NCBI RefSeq assembly: GCF_029051645.1
Contig: NZ_JAACFS010000029.1
Location: 1 to 64,000, forward strand
From: Bradyrhizobium sp. CSA112
Lineage (GTDB): Bacteria; Pseudomonadota; Alphaproteobacteria; Rhizobiales; Xanthobacteraceae
Direction: 5' to 3'
DNA: 64,000 bases
The first letter of the stretch is position 1; every line of letters begins with the position of its first letter. The position numbers were made by a program, and so were the translations under genes. Positions 16,485-25,780 of this stretch are shown piece by piece. The notes under the pieces are model-generated. The model made no database searches and was not told the DNA's origin. It saw only the letters and a list, made by a program, of their open reading frames with translations.

Positions 16485-18698
16485 TCAACCAGCTTCAGGA
16501 TAAACACGAACGCGTGAGCCGCCGTCCGTTTCCAGCAACTCGGCCCTGTAAGGCACGCCGCGGATGTTGATATACGTCGGGCGCCCCGCTTCCGGCATGA
16601 GGTGCTCCCCCTCTAGTGCACGGACAAGGTAAGGCGGAAGCCAGCGTTCGCGGTGCTGCCATCCCCCGCGGATAAGAAACCCAAGATCAGCTATGGGCTG
16701 CCGCGATGGCCCAGCTTCATTCATCGGCCTCGCGCGAGGATGATGGATGAGACGAACGTCCCTGTGCTCTCCCGGCCCAAACGTGGCCGAGTAATGCTCA
16801 CCGTTGATCGCGAACTGGCTTGGGCCGAACTGGTTCGGCATGAGATTGATGTTACTCAGTACATCGATCAGGACGTCCGAGGCCGGTTGGGAGCCGTGGT
16901 GCCAGCCCTCGCCGACGATAGATCCGATATCCAGCCGCTCCTGAGGGGCCCCTGATGGCCCAACGAACGACGGCGGTCTGGCGAGGTCAGGCGCCGGCAC
17001 AGAGTGAGCGTCGTCACGCAATTCATACGGTGTGGGCGGATTCAAATTAACCAGCGGCTCAAGACCGCCGTAGACGTCTGACGAGGGACGCCTCGCAGAT
17101 GATAGTGACGCGGGTTCTTGCATCTGCTCTCTAAACCAATCCCAAGCGCCCGCGCTCGGGGTGGCTGGCGTTGCCGGAAGCTCCTGAAGCGAGCGCGGTT
17201 GCGGGCCGCGGTGCGGTGTGAACGAGGATGACGCGGGTTCTTGCATCTGCTCCCTAAACCAGTCCCAAGCTCCCGCGCTCGGGGTGGCTGGCGTTGCCGG
17301 AAGCTCCTGAAGCGAGCTCGGCTGCGGGCCATGGTGCGGTGTGAATGTGGACGACGCGGGCTCTTGCATCTGATTCCTAAACCAATCCCAAGCTCCCTCG
17401 CTCGGGGTAGCTGGCGTTGCGGGAAGCTCCTGCGGCGACCCGGGCTGCCGAGCGCCTTCCCCGGCGAGCGGACGCGCGCTCTCAGGAGGAGGTAGCCCCA
17501 GCGCTCTGTTCGCCTCGCGGACTTGCTGGTAGCGCCGAAGCCTGAGCAAATCGGCGTTAATTTTGGTGTCCGCGGTTTGGTTCCTATACTCCTCAACATC
17601 TTGGGCCAGCCCATTGTCATTCAGTCGGCCAGCCATGGCCCCTTTTTCGCGCGTTTGCAGCCAATCGCTCAACCTGGAAAGGCGGCGAGCCTGTCTATCG
17701 ACAGTCTCCGGCTCAATCCTGCGTGTCGCCTTTTCCGCCGCGGTCCACATGTCGATGAGGGTTGCGTCTGCCGGATAAGGAGCCAAGCGCCGGATATCGG
17801 CTGACAAGGCCTTTCCGGCGCCGACGTCCCGGAGCTTTTTCAATGCCGCTTTGATGCGCCCGCTGCGATCCTTCGCATAGGTTTCCACATCGTCATCCAA
17901 CCCAGCTTCCAGCTCAGGGTTGCCAATTCGATCCGCGATTGATGGCCTCCCGTTCTGGCTAAGTCGGCCGCTCAAATGGCGCAGATCGGCTATCGCATTT
18001 TTGATGGTGCCGTCGCCCAGTACTTTGCCGGTGCCGTCGTCCCGGGTGACCTTGGCTTTGCTTTTGAAGTCCTCAAACAGCTCCTCGTCCTCCTCAGGGA
18101 CCCCGCGTGTTCGGCCGGGCTGCTTGGCGTAATCCACGCGAAACTTCGTTGAAAAGACCTCTTGCTGAGCCGTGGAGCCGGACGGCTTTTCGCTGCGACT
18201 CGTCCCAAACGCCTTTCCGACACCTGACTTGATACGCGACCACAGTCCGCGATCCTTGCTGTTCTTCGTCTGAATCGCGGGCCGCTCCTCAGATGGCAAA
18301 GTGTAGCGCGCACTGCTGAACATATCATCCCGCAAATTGGACTGCGGCGGTACTTGGGCCGAATCTCGAAAGTGAGCTCGGGGGATGTCTACGCTGTGGC
18401 GCGTGCTGCTGAACGAGGTGTCCCTCAGCCGGGAGTGTGGCGGCATCCGCACCGAACCGCCGAAGTCAGTGCGCCGGATTCCTCCATCGCCCTTTGCGGG
18501 ACTCTCATCAGGCGAACTAGACCTTGCGGAGCTCTCATCAGACGAGTTGAGTTGTAACTCGTTCATCTGCTGCTCAAAGCTAGCTTGCTCCCTCGTGTTG
18601 CCCGATTGCTGCCCCGCGCGCGACTGTTGATAGTACGCTTGTGCGAACCCTTCCACATCAAAATCAAACAGGTTAAAATTGTTATTCGTTCGCTCCAT
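16485..18698 (-). CDS. Large candidate T3SS effector with three kinds of internal repeats
   Basis: A 737-residue hydrophilic protein without signal peptide, with a tts box 222 bases before its ATG. Residues 1-150 are Ser-rich, fitting an export signal and disordered leader. Residues about 200-400 hold two helical units (IADLRHLSGRLSQ...DDDVETYAKD...IKAALKKLRD and RLSRLSDWLQT...LAQDVEEYRNQ...INADLLRLRRY). Residues about 411-533 hold three 41-residue repeats around LPATPATPSAGAWDWFREQM. The C-terminal 145 residues hold two copies of a module with a 'LMP...I.G..Y.A' pattern shared with the effectors at 40988 and 596. No protease or ligase motif is visible. It is probably delivered into legume cells, but its activity is unknown. 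Confidence 0.82.
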   Translation of the reverse strand: MERTNNNFNLFDFDVEGFAQAYYQQSRAGQQSGNTREQASFEQQMNELQLNSSDESSARSSSPDESPAKGDGGIRRTDFGGSVRMPPHSRLRDTSFSSTRHSVDIPRAHFRDSAQVPPQSNLRDDMFSSARYTLPSEERPAIQTKNSKDRGLWSRIKSGVGKAFGTSRSEKPSGSTAQQEVFSTKFRVDYAKQPGRTRGVPEEDEELFEDFKSKAKVTRDDGTGKVLGDGTIKNAIADLRHLSGRLSQNGRPSIADRIGNPELEAGLDDDVETYAKDRSGRIKAALKKLRDVGAGKALSADIRRLAPYPADATLIDMWTAAEKATRRIEPETVDRQARRLSRLSDWLQTREKGAMAGRLNDNGLAQDVEEYRNQTADTKINADLLRLRRYQQVREANRALGLPPPESARPLAGEGARQPGSPQELPATPATPSEGAWDWFRNQMQEPASSTFTPHHGPQPSSLQELPATPATPSAGAWDWFREQMQEPASSSFTPHRGPQPRSLQELPATPATPSAGAWDWFREQMQEPASLSSARRPSSDVYGGLEPLVNLNPPTPYELRDDAHSVPAPDLARPPSFVGPSGAPQERLDIGSIVGEGWHHGSQPASDVLIDVLSNINLMPNQFGPSQFAINGEHYSATFGPGEHRDVRLIHHPRARPMNEAGPSRQPIADLGFLIRGGWQHRERWLPPYLVRALEGEHLMPEAGRPTYINIRGVPYRAELLETDGGSRVRVYPEAG
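17107..17450 (-). repeat. Three tandem 123-base repeats inside the effector gene
   Basis: The unit encodes 41 residues around ELPATPATPSAGAWDWFREQ and occurs three times in tandem. The second and third differ from each other at only a few bases, while the one nearest the N-terminus has more changes (EGAWDWFRNQ). Expansion by unequal crossing-over is likely, and copy number may vary between strains. Confidence 0.88.
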
Positions 18699-18920
18699 GG
18701 CACCTCACATCCCACAGCAAAGCTCGTATCTGGCGCACGGTAGGGTGATCGAGTGAAAGCGGTGGAGCCTTCGGCCGAGATTCCGACTGTCGAAGCCTGA
18801 AGACAACTGACAATCAACAATCGTTTGCCGCGACCGAGACCGCCGCCACGCCCCTCCGATTCCGAGATCAAGCAATCGGGTGTTCATTTCCTGATGACGT
18901 CGCCGTCTAGATATCGAGGT

Positions 18921-18959
18921 TCTCATGCTAGGAGAGTTACCTGATGAGAAGCTGACGAG
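18921..18959 (-). promoter_or_regulatory. tts box for the 737-codon effector gene
   Basis: On the minus strand CTCGTCAGCTTCTCATCAGG is followed by CTCCTAGCATGAGAA. The CATG lies at the same spacing from GTCAGC as in the boxes at 1634, 40311 and 41679. The second palindromic half deviates (ATCAGG for GAAAGC). Confidence 0.8.
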
Positions 18960-19176
18960 TCTCAGAAGGCCACAATGAGCTAATGGCGACCGCGTTGATT
19001 TCTCCAGAAATCTGCCGCGTACCCGCCATGTGATTTTTTGGCCCAAGCCACGCACGAGGCCGTCCCGACACGAAGCGAGCAAACAGCCTCGCCAACCGCT
19101 CGGGCATTATGTCTGCAAGCAATACGATCAACGTGAAGAACTCCGTATCGGGGGAATTCTCCCCATGTGGAGCCCG

Positions 19177-19870
19177 ACTCAAGACGACGGCTGTGGCATC
19201 GCCATCAATTCGAGATCGCGGAACATGATGTAATTCTGCCGGATCCACTGATGCAACTCGGTGGAGGAATCCTTCTCGTTGCGCAGATATCCCGTGAACG
19301 AAAAGCTCAGTCGGTCGACCTAAGTCTTTAGAAATACCGGTAGCGCCGAAAACCGGAGTACGCGCGCGCCATCCATGGCTTCAGGTAACTCGCCGCGCAG
19401 CATGAATTCATTGTGGACGGTGACCAGCGCCCCGGCGGAATCCGCCACCGCAGCATCTCATGGCTGCGCGAGGAGACGCGGTCGGTGCCGGCGACGAATA
19501 GGATGATGGGGGCAACACGGCGGCGGAGCGCCTCCTTGATGAAGCCGATCTCCTCGCACATCTTGAAAAATTCATCAAAGGCATGGAAGCCGAGGTCGAT
19601 TACCTTGGCCACCCGGTCGTGCAGGATAAGCCGGTCCATCAGCTGCATCTTGCCGTAGGTGTCGATCACATCCGCCGTCTCAGGTGATGTTAGGGAGGTA
19701 ATCGACCAGTGACGGCTCCTTCAGGTTGATGTCGAACGAGAGCGCAGTGCCGTTCTTCAGCAGCAAGAACTCGCTCATGAGGCGAGAGACGAGGGTCTTG
19801 CCGACCTGCGGGATAGGAGAGCAGATGATGTAAACGGGCGTGGCTAACATTGCCAGTAATATCAAGCGAA
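19177..19870 (-). pseudogene. Broken ParA/MinD-like P-loop ATPase gene A
   Basis: Minus-strand pieces in order: VYIICSPIPQVGKTLVSRLM (a deviant P-loop with VGKT) and FDINLKEPSLVDYLPNIT. A frameshift follows near 19682, then VIDTYGKMQLMDRL, EEIGFIKEALRRRVAPIILF, and after further breaks NEFMLRGELPEAMDGARVL, VDRLSFSFTGYLRNEKDSS and WIRQNYIMFRDLELMA. The pieces would join into one protein of about 230 residues, so at least two frameshifts and a stop have disabled it. The P-loop and its layout point to the ParA/MinD/CobQ class. Its substrate is unknown. It lies just downstream of a second such relic. Confidence 0.65.
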
Positions 19871-19910
19871 CTTCGTACGTGGTTCAGTTCTTCAATCGCC
19901 GAACGAGCGA

Positions 19911-20672
19911 CTATTTTTCGCCGCCGCGGGTCACTGACTTGGCGCCGGCCAAGTCGGTCAAGTTAATGCGATCATATTCGCGCCAGACATTTGCGAGCCA
20001 GTGCCGAACATAGCCGCGCAGCACGAAGGGGTGGTTCGCGAGATCGTCGTGCCGACCCTTGTTGGCTACGAAGTTGACGAACGGGACGGAAGCAACTTCG
20101 ACCTGCTCATAGGCCATCTCATTGAGCTTAGGGATCGTCAGCTCGGTCGCGTTCTTGATACGGTGGAACTAGGAGTTGTAGGTTGACTCGTCCCACTGGA
20201 AGAATTGAGTGTCGTTCATGAAGTTCTTGACCAGAAAATACGTTGCACCAGTCATGAAACTGGCGGTCTCGGCGATCTCGTCCCGGGAAGCGATGGATGA
20301 TCCCAAGATGTGGAATACGGCAAAGGTGATCTGGCCGGACCGCGCGGCATCCAAAAAAAGCCGATGTCGCGCAAGGATGCCAGCGCCGGAGACAGCAAGC
20401 CTGCGCGGGCGTCGATCACCGTGACGGATAACCCTGAGTTAAGTGTGTCGAAGATCTTCATCTGATCCGCAGTCGTGGTCATGTCGACGATCTCGGTTAT
20501 CTCGGGGTGGAAGCGCTTCAACGTTCCTCGCGGTGACTCAGTATTGAATGCGCGTGTCTGCACGTTAGTGGTATGAAATAGTCCAGAAGCGTTCGGGATA
20601 GCGTTCGGGATACGGTCGTCTTGCCAACCCCACCCTTGTCCGCACCCACCACAATCACAACTGGCTTTGTCA
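19911..20672 (-). pseudogene. Broken ParA/MinD-like P-loop ATPase gene B
   Basis: Starting at ATG 20672 the frame reads VVIVVGADKGGVGKTTVSRT, a classical deviant Walker A (KGGVGKT), and breaks within 50 codons. Later frames give RFHPEITEIVDMTTTADQMK, SVTVIDARAGLLSPALASL, FAVFHILGSSIASRDEIAET, FLVKNFMNDTQFFQWDEST and VEVASVPFVNFVANKG. Together they span about 250 codons. A 12-base tandem duplication at 20589-20612 lies just after the P-loop. The type is a ParA/MinD-family ATPase. Pairing with gene A suggests they worked together, perhaps in plasmid or element maintenance, which is inference. Confidence 0.68.
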
Positions 20673-20719
20673 TGGAATCCCCTTAAAGCACTCGCTACCG
20701 CCGACCGCGACGTGTGCAA

Positions 20720-21538
20720 TCAGCAAATCTCTGCTTTGGATGCGAAGATGGCAGAAACAAGGGATAGTGGAATCTTTGACGCGTCACCAACGCGATTGGT
20801 GGGGATTTCTTGATGCGAGGCCATCAGTGACGTTGGGATACGGACGACTAGTTGCTGTGAGCGGTGTTCCACGTCAGGTTTGTGAACATGCGAACGAGCC
20901 GTTCTCGGAAAAGCCGACTGCGGCGATGATCACCGCGACCACCATCAGCAGTACGTCGCCGTATATGGATGAGCATCAAACAGCTTGAATCTCACGTAGC
21001 GTCAGGTTGTAGGCTTGGAAGAACGATGACCAAGGCTACCACGCAGGCGTCCATGGCTCATTTGAGAAATCAATTCGAGCGGCATGCTTGCGAGGTCGAC
21101 CTTCTCGCTTGCGGATGATGACCGATCATTCAGGTACATCTTGTACCAGGATGGGAAGCGCTCTCGCCGGTTATTGGAATGACACTGAAAGCGGGCAAAG
21201 TCGCATGTGGCCTGGGGAGTGTCGGATGATACGAATGCTGAATGCTTGGTGATGTAAGTTGCAATTGCGCAGGTCGCGCACCGCCCGCGCTGCGATCAAG
21301 CTACCAGAAGCTCGCGAAGAGACGCGCTCCCGCTGCATAGGCAGTTGTGTCCGGCCGGGGTGTCGGCGTGGACCAGGCAACGTTCCTGTAAAAGGCCGCC
21401 GCAGATACTAACTGAGATTCGTGCCATGCTTCGAAGAAGACATCCGCGCCGGGATATCGCGCCACGACATGCAACGCGGTGAGCCAGCAGGCCTGAGGTC
21501 AGGCAGGTATCGAAGCGTGCGAGCGCATAGCTGCATGT
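20720..21538. other. Accessory stretch without an intact gene
   Basis: On the minus strand near 20880-20965 a short hydrophobic piece (YGDVLLMVVAVIIAAVGF) suggests the relic of a membrane protein. The shared repeat core lies at 20981-21016. Nothing else here is recognisable to me. Confidence 0.4.
20981..21016 (-). repeat. Shared repeat core (also at 28011-28048, related to 15011 and 15301)
   Basis: Thirty-six bases running CAGCTTGAATCTCACGTAGC and on to TTGTAGGCTTG are identical here and at 28011-28048. The inverse of the core, TACAATCTGACGCTACGTG, occurs at 15013 with few changes and at 15301 with more. Confidence 0.75.
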
Positions 21539-21625
21539 ATGTTGCGGCTTGATAACGCTCTGATTAGGAAGTCGGGCTCAGAGCCCTTTCGTTCTTCGCA
21601 TCATCATTCGGTCGACACTTCAACG

Positions 21626-21922
21626 ATGGACGAATGCCGTAATGCAACGATCAGAATGGCCGAATGTTCGGGCGATGAAAGCGGAGCGCTTCAGGAGTTT
21701 AACAGCCAAAGTCTAGCATCGCTGGTGAACGGTTTCAGCAAGTGGCCGGAAGAGGCGGCCTCTCGCCAAGCCACGATCGCAATAAACCGGCAAGCATCGG
21801 TGATGCGGCAGCCTGTACGGCCAACGCCAGCACCACTGGATGCCCCCGCCGCAAATTGCCAGATACCAGATCATGCTGCGATGCCGAGCGCCCTGGCCGT
21901 GAAGTCGCCAGAGGCAAGATGA
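21626..21922 (+). pseudogene. Fragment of an SKWP-repeat (RipS/XopAD-type) effector gene
   Basis: The frame contains LASLVNGFSKWPEEAASR, followed by QATIAINRQ, which matches the roughly 42-residue SKWP repeat that gives the RipS/XopAD effector family its name. Family members are very large and carry many repeats. Only one unit is visible here, so this is a fragment. The open frame extends a little upstream (21539), but that part shows no resemblance. No tts box was found just upstream. The identification rests on one repeat and is moderate. Confidence 0.5.
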
Positions 21923-21937
21923 TCCCCGAGCAGGCAT

Positions 21938-22626
21938 TCGAGTTCGGCACGAGACCCAGGGTCGTCGTTTAACGCACGTGTTGTCGTGGTCGGCCGTGTC
22001 CGGTTGAAGACGTAATTTCCAGGCCCGACACTACGCAGCTAGTAGCCCGCCGGCGTGACGCGAAGCACATGGTGTTTCTTCTTCAAGCAGCCTCGCACAA
22101 AAGGTCTTGTGGCACGCCGATTGCTGGGAGACGGTGAAGAATCCGTCACGACAATGGCGGTATCGCAGGCACCGGCCCGGGAGTTTAGATGAGACTTGCT
22201 CAGTTGATCCAAATCAATGCCATCACTGCTGCACTGTTGAGTGCTGTACCGCCGATTGAAGCCACATCCGTCGTGGTGCCCCTGTCATTAGGCCAGCAGC
22301 GGCATTGGTCCTATCGCGTCTGATCGTCGGCAGAGAGGCACATCCAGATCGCGCCTCGGTCGCGGCGAGCTGGGAGCGCCCGCCCTTCAGTGGCTTCGGA
22401 ATTGGTCGCGAATGAGGCGCTGTGCACTACCTTCGTGGAGGGGGCGGCGAGCCGTTCCAGCAGATCGGGCGGCTGGAGTTAAGAGAGAGCTCGATTGGCG
22501 CGCAAGAGCTTTGAACCGAGAGAACGAAGTACATTTGCTGGCCGCGGCGCAGAACCACCCTGCGGCACTGGGCTGGGCACCATGTCTGAAGCGGCTCGGT
22601 GACCATCGTACCCCAGGAGAAAAAGG
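21938..22626. other. Intergenic stretch with one weak small frame
   Basis: The only notable frame is a 44-codon one at 22189-22323 (+), starting MRLAQLIQINAITAALLSAV, which looks like a short hydrophobic leader. I see no ribosome site for it and cannot call it a gene. No RNA gene or IS end was found. Confidence 0.35.
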
Positions 22627-23940
22627 ATGAAGGTTGGACTGTTTTATGAACACCAGTTGCCGCGTCCTTGGGAGGACGGCAGCGAGCGAAAATTGTTCAG
22701 TGATGCGCTGGAGCAGATCGAACTGGCCGATCGGCTCCGATTCGATCACATGTGGGAGGTTGAGCATCATTTCCTCGAGGAGTACTCCCACTCATCCGCA
22801 CCCGAGGTCTTTCTGGGGGCTGTCTCCCAGCGTACAAAGACTATTCGCATTGGTCACGGCATTTGCCTGTCCTCCCCGAATTACAACCATCCGGCACGGG
22901 TGGCGGAGCGTCTGGCGACGCTCGATTTGATCTCTGGGGGGCGCGCCGAGTGGGGGACCGGAGAATCCGCGTCGCTGATCGAGATGCATGGCTTTGGGAT
23001 CGAGCCCGAGCAGAAAAGTGCCATGTGGCGGGAAGGGGTCGAGCAGACCGCCAATATGATGACGATGCAGCCGTATCCCGGATACGACGGGCAATTCTTC
23101 ACAATGCCGACCCGTAACATCGTGCCAAAGCCGGTCCAGAAGCCGCACCCACCGATCTGGATGGCGTGTTCACGGCGCGACAGTATTTTGCGTGCCGCGC
23201 GTTACGGGGTAGGGGCGCTGGTTTTTGGATTTGTGGAGGCGTCGCAAGCGAAAGTGTGGCGCGACGAGTATTATCAGATCATCAAGTCCAATGAGTGCGT
23301 GCCCATTGGGCATTCGGTAAACGCCAACATCGCCACTCTCAACGGTATGATGGTTCATGAGAACGCCGAAGAAGCGATGCGTCGAGGACTCGATGGTTTC
23401 AAGTTCTTCGGTTATTCGATCGCGCATTATGCTGTATTTGGCGAACACCGCCCTGGGCGCACGAACTTGTGGCGGCGCTTCCAAGCGATCAAGGACGAGA
23501 TGAAGGAGACGCCAGGCTCAGGCAGCATCGGACAGCCCAGGAGTGTTCGCGAGCATCTCATGGGGTATGCTGATGTCGGTATCGACCAGATGATCTTTAT
23601 CCAGCAGTGCGGCATGAATAAGCACGAGCATATCTGTGAGGCACTTGAGCTGTTCGCCAAAGAGGTCATGCCTGCTCTGAAAGAGCGGGAAGACGAGCGC
23701 GTCCGACGTAAAGAAGAGGAGCTGGCTCCCTACGTAGAGGCGGCACTTGCCCGCAAGTCCTCGATGCCCGAGCTGCACGAGTCGGACATCCCGAATGTCG
23801 AGGCGATTGGCATCGTCCTTGAGCGTTGTACAGGTAAGGACTACGCCTCGGCCGGTGGCACCTTCGCGGACCCGACCCGCGGAGGCGCCATTCCGATGGC
23901 TTCACGCGAGTCCTTCGCCAAGTCGGCCAAGGTCGACTGA
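22627..23940 (+). CDS. Luciferase-like (LLM class) flavin-dependent oxidoreductase
   Basis: A 437-residue protein of the bacterial luciferase-like monooxygenase superfamily, a TIM-barrel that uses reduced FMN. Visible family features include VGLFYEHQLPRPW at the start, HHFLEEYSHSSAPEVFLGA near residue 47, IRIGHGICLSSPNYNHPARV near 74 and LISGGRAEWGTGESAS near 102. The last 100 residues are a charged extension beyond the usual 330-380 length. ATG 22627 has AGGAG upstream. The gene stands alone on the plus strand. The substrate is unknown. Such enzymes act in catabolism or on carrier-bound intermediates of natural products. Confidence 0.88.
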   Translation: MKVGLFYEHQLPRPWEDGSERKLFSDALEQIELADRLRFDHMWEVEHHFLEEYSHSSAPEVFLGAVSQRTKTIRIGHGICLSSPNYNHPARVAERLATLDLISGGRAEWGTGESASLIEMHGFGIEPEQKSAMWREGVEQTANMMTMQPYPGYDGQFFTMPTRNIVPKPVQKPHPPIWMACSRRDSILRAARYGVGALVFGFVEASQAKVWRDEYYQIIKSNECVPIGHSVNANIATLNGMMVHENAEEAMRRGLDGFKFFGYSIAHYAVFGEHRPGRTNLWRRFQAIKDEMKETPGSGSIGQPRSVREHLMGYADVGIDQMIFIQQCGMNKHEHICEALELFAKEVMPALKEREDERVRRKEEELAPYVEAALARKSSMPELHESDIPNVEAIGIVLERCTGKDYASAGGTFADPTRGGAIPMASRESFAKSAKVD

Positions 23941-24778
23941 CGCGAGGGCCGCGATGGGATCTGGCCGAGTTCATGGGCGGGTGCCCTCAGTGGCCGGCAA
24001 CGGCCGAGGAAATCGGCCACGCATCGCTCACAGTCCTAAGAAGCTTGTGTGCTGGCCGCGCCAATCCTACAATTGATTTCTCTGCGAAGCTGGGAACGCG
24101 GAGTCGAACCCAAAGCTATGCGTCTAAGTTTTCTGGGTGACTACGTTGATCGGGGTAGATGCCGAATGCACCCCCTGAATCCAATTGCCCCTTTAGCTGA
24201 TGGATGCCCCAATCCATACGCGAAATCATGGGTACTACTCAGTTATCCGAACTGGGCTGAGCATTGAAATCCTATAAGCATCTGCGCATTCGATGAAGAT
24301 ATCCCAAGCCTTTTGAAACGGCTCACCGGCTCCCGAACGTGCCGCCCACACATAGGTGCAGCCGCGTGCACGGCCATTCCTATAGGGTCGAGGTGCAACT
24401 CGATGGACCAGGGATCCTGTCACCGGATTCGTCGTAGACTTTTCTGACCTAGATCATCAGTGCACTTGATCATTGATGCCTAAACGAAGTCGAGGGATTG
24501 GAGAATCCTACGGCAGAGAACATTGCCGTTTTGATCTTGGAGAGATTGAAGCACAAGCTTCATCAAATATTATCCGTTCGAGCCTACGAAACCTCCGATT
24601 GTTGGGCTGAATATGATGGACGATGACAAGAAAAGCAGCTTGTTTGGCCTGCTTCTCGTCGTCGAATTTGCAATCCTTCGAGCCCTAAAGCTTAAAAAAA
24701 GGCGTGCATCTAAAACCCCTTCTGCCCGAACCATCGATTCCCGCTCAAGCGCTAGGAGATTCTTCACAGGCCGATTGC
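23941..24778. other. Intergenic stretch, no gene seen
   Basis: Only short frames without resemblance to known families are present. The 3' end of nolK on the minus strand marks its right border. I looked for a tRNA around the GTCGAACCC near 24100 and found no acceptor-stem pairing. Confidence 0.45.
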
Positions 24779-25780
24779 TTATGGGTCCCGGATCACGCTC
24801 GCTTGTCCGGCACGCGGAGGACTACTCTGCCGCGACCAGTGGCTCTCGTTGAGATATGCTCGGTACGCCAACGCAATTCCCTCCCTCAGCGAGGTGCGGG
24901 CTCGCCAGCCGAGCGCGGTGAGGTGGCAGACATCGAGCAGCTTGCGCGGCGTGCCGTCGGGGCGCGAGGTGTCAAAGCTGATCTCGCCGGTATAGCCGAC
25001 AGTTGCGGCCACGACACGGGCGAATTCGGCAATCGTGATGTCCTCGCCGGTGCCGATATTGACCAGTTCGCTATCCGAATAGATCTTCATCAGATGGATG
25101 CAGGCATCCGCGAGATCGTCGACATAGAGGAATTCGCGCCGTGGCGTGCCGGTGCCCCAGACCACGACCTCGCTGGCGCCGGATGCCTTCGCCTCATGGA
25201 AACGGCGGATCAACGCAGCCACGACGTGGCTATATTCGGGATGATAATTGTCTCCGGGGCCATAGAGATTGGTCGGCATCACATTGATGAAGTCGGCGCC
25301 ATACTGTCTCCGATAGGCCTCCACCATCTTGATCCCGGCGATCTTCGCAATCGCATATGGCTCGTTGGTCGGCTCCAGTGGGCCGGTCAACATGGAATCC
25401 TCGCGCAGCGGCTGCGGCGCCAGCTTGGGGTAGATGCAGGAGGAGCCGAGGAACATCAGCTTCTCGGCTCCGTTGACATGCGCCGCATGGATCACATTCG
25501 TCGCGATCGCTAGGTTGTCGTAGAGGAATTCGGCGCGAAGCGAGTTGTTGGCGACGATGCCGCCGACCTTGGCGGCAGCGAGAAACACCACCTGCGGACG
25601 TCTGGCGGCGAACCATTGGTTGACTACCCCCTGATCACGCAGATCGACTTCATTGCGGGTCGTTGTCAGCAGTTCGACATCTTCACGCCCCAGCCGGCGC
25701 GCCAGTGCGGAACCGACGATGCCGCGATGGCCGGCGACGTAGACCGTCTTGCCTTTCAGCTCAAACGGAAGGCTTGCCAT
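24779..25780 (-). CDS. nolK: NolK, GDP-L-fucose synthase
   Basis: A 333-residue short-chain dehydrogenase that converts GDP-4-keto-6-deoxymannose to GDP-L-fucose by epimerisation and NADPH reduction. The Rossmann motif GHRGIVGSA is near residue 16, GSSCIYP is present, and the catalytic Y-x3-K is seen in NEPYAIAKIAG. GDP-fucose is the donor used by NodZ to fucosylate the reducing end of the Nod factor. ATG 25780 starts inside the end of noeL, a 20-base overlap. A longer open frame further upstream overlaps noeL out of frame and is not coding. The C-terminal tail is Arg/Ser-rich and slightly long. Confidence 0.93.
   Translation of the reverse strand: MASLPFELKGKTVYVAGHRGIVGSALARRLGREDVELLTTTRNEVDLRDQGVVNQWFAARRPQVVFLAAAKVGGIVANNSLRAEFLYDNLAIATNVIHAAHVNGAEKLMFLGSSCIYPKLAPQPLREDSMLTGPLEPTNEPYAIAKIAGIKMVEAYRRQYGADFINVMPTNLYGPGDNYHPEYSHVVAALIRRFHEAKASGASEVVVWGTGTPRREFLYVDDLADACIHLMKIYSDSELVNIGTGEDITIAEFARVVAATVGYTGEISFDTSRPDGTPRKLLDVCHLTALGWRARTSLREGIALAYRAYLNESHWSRQSSPPRAGQASVIRDP

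Noticed and set aside
24095..24130. A possible tRNA T-arm (GTCGAACCC)
   Set aside because: No matching acceptor or anticodon stem could be drawn around it.
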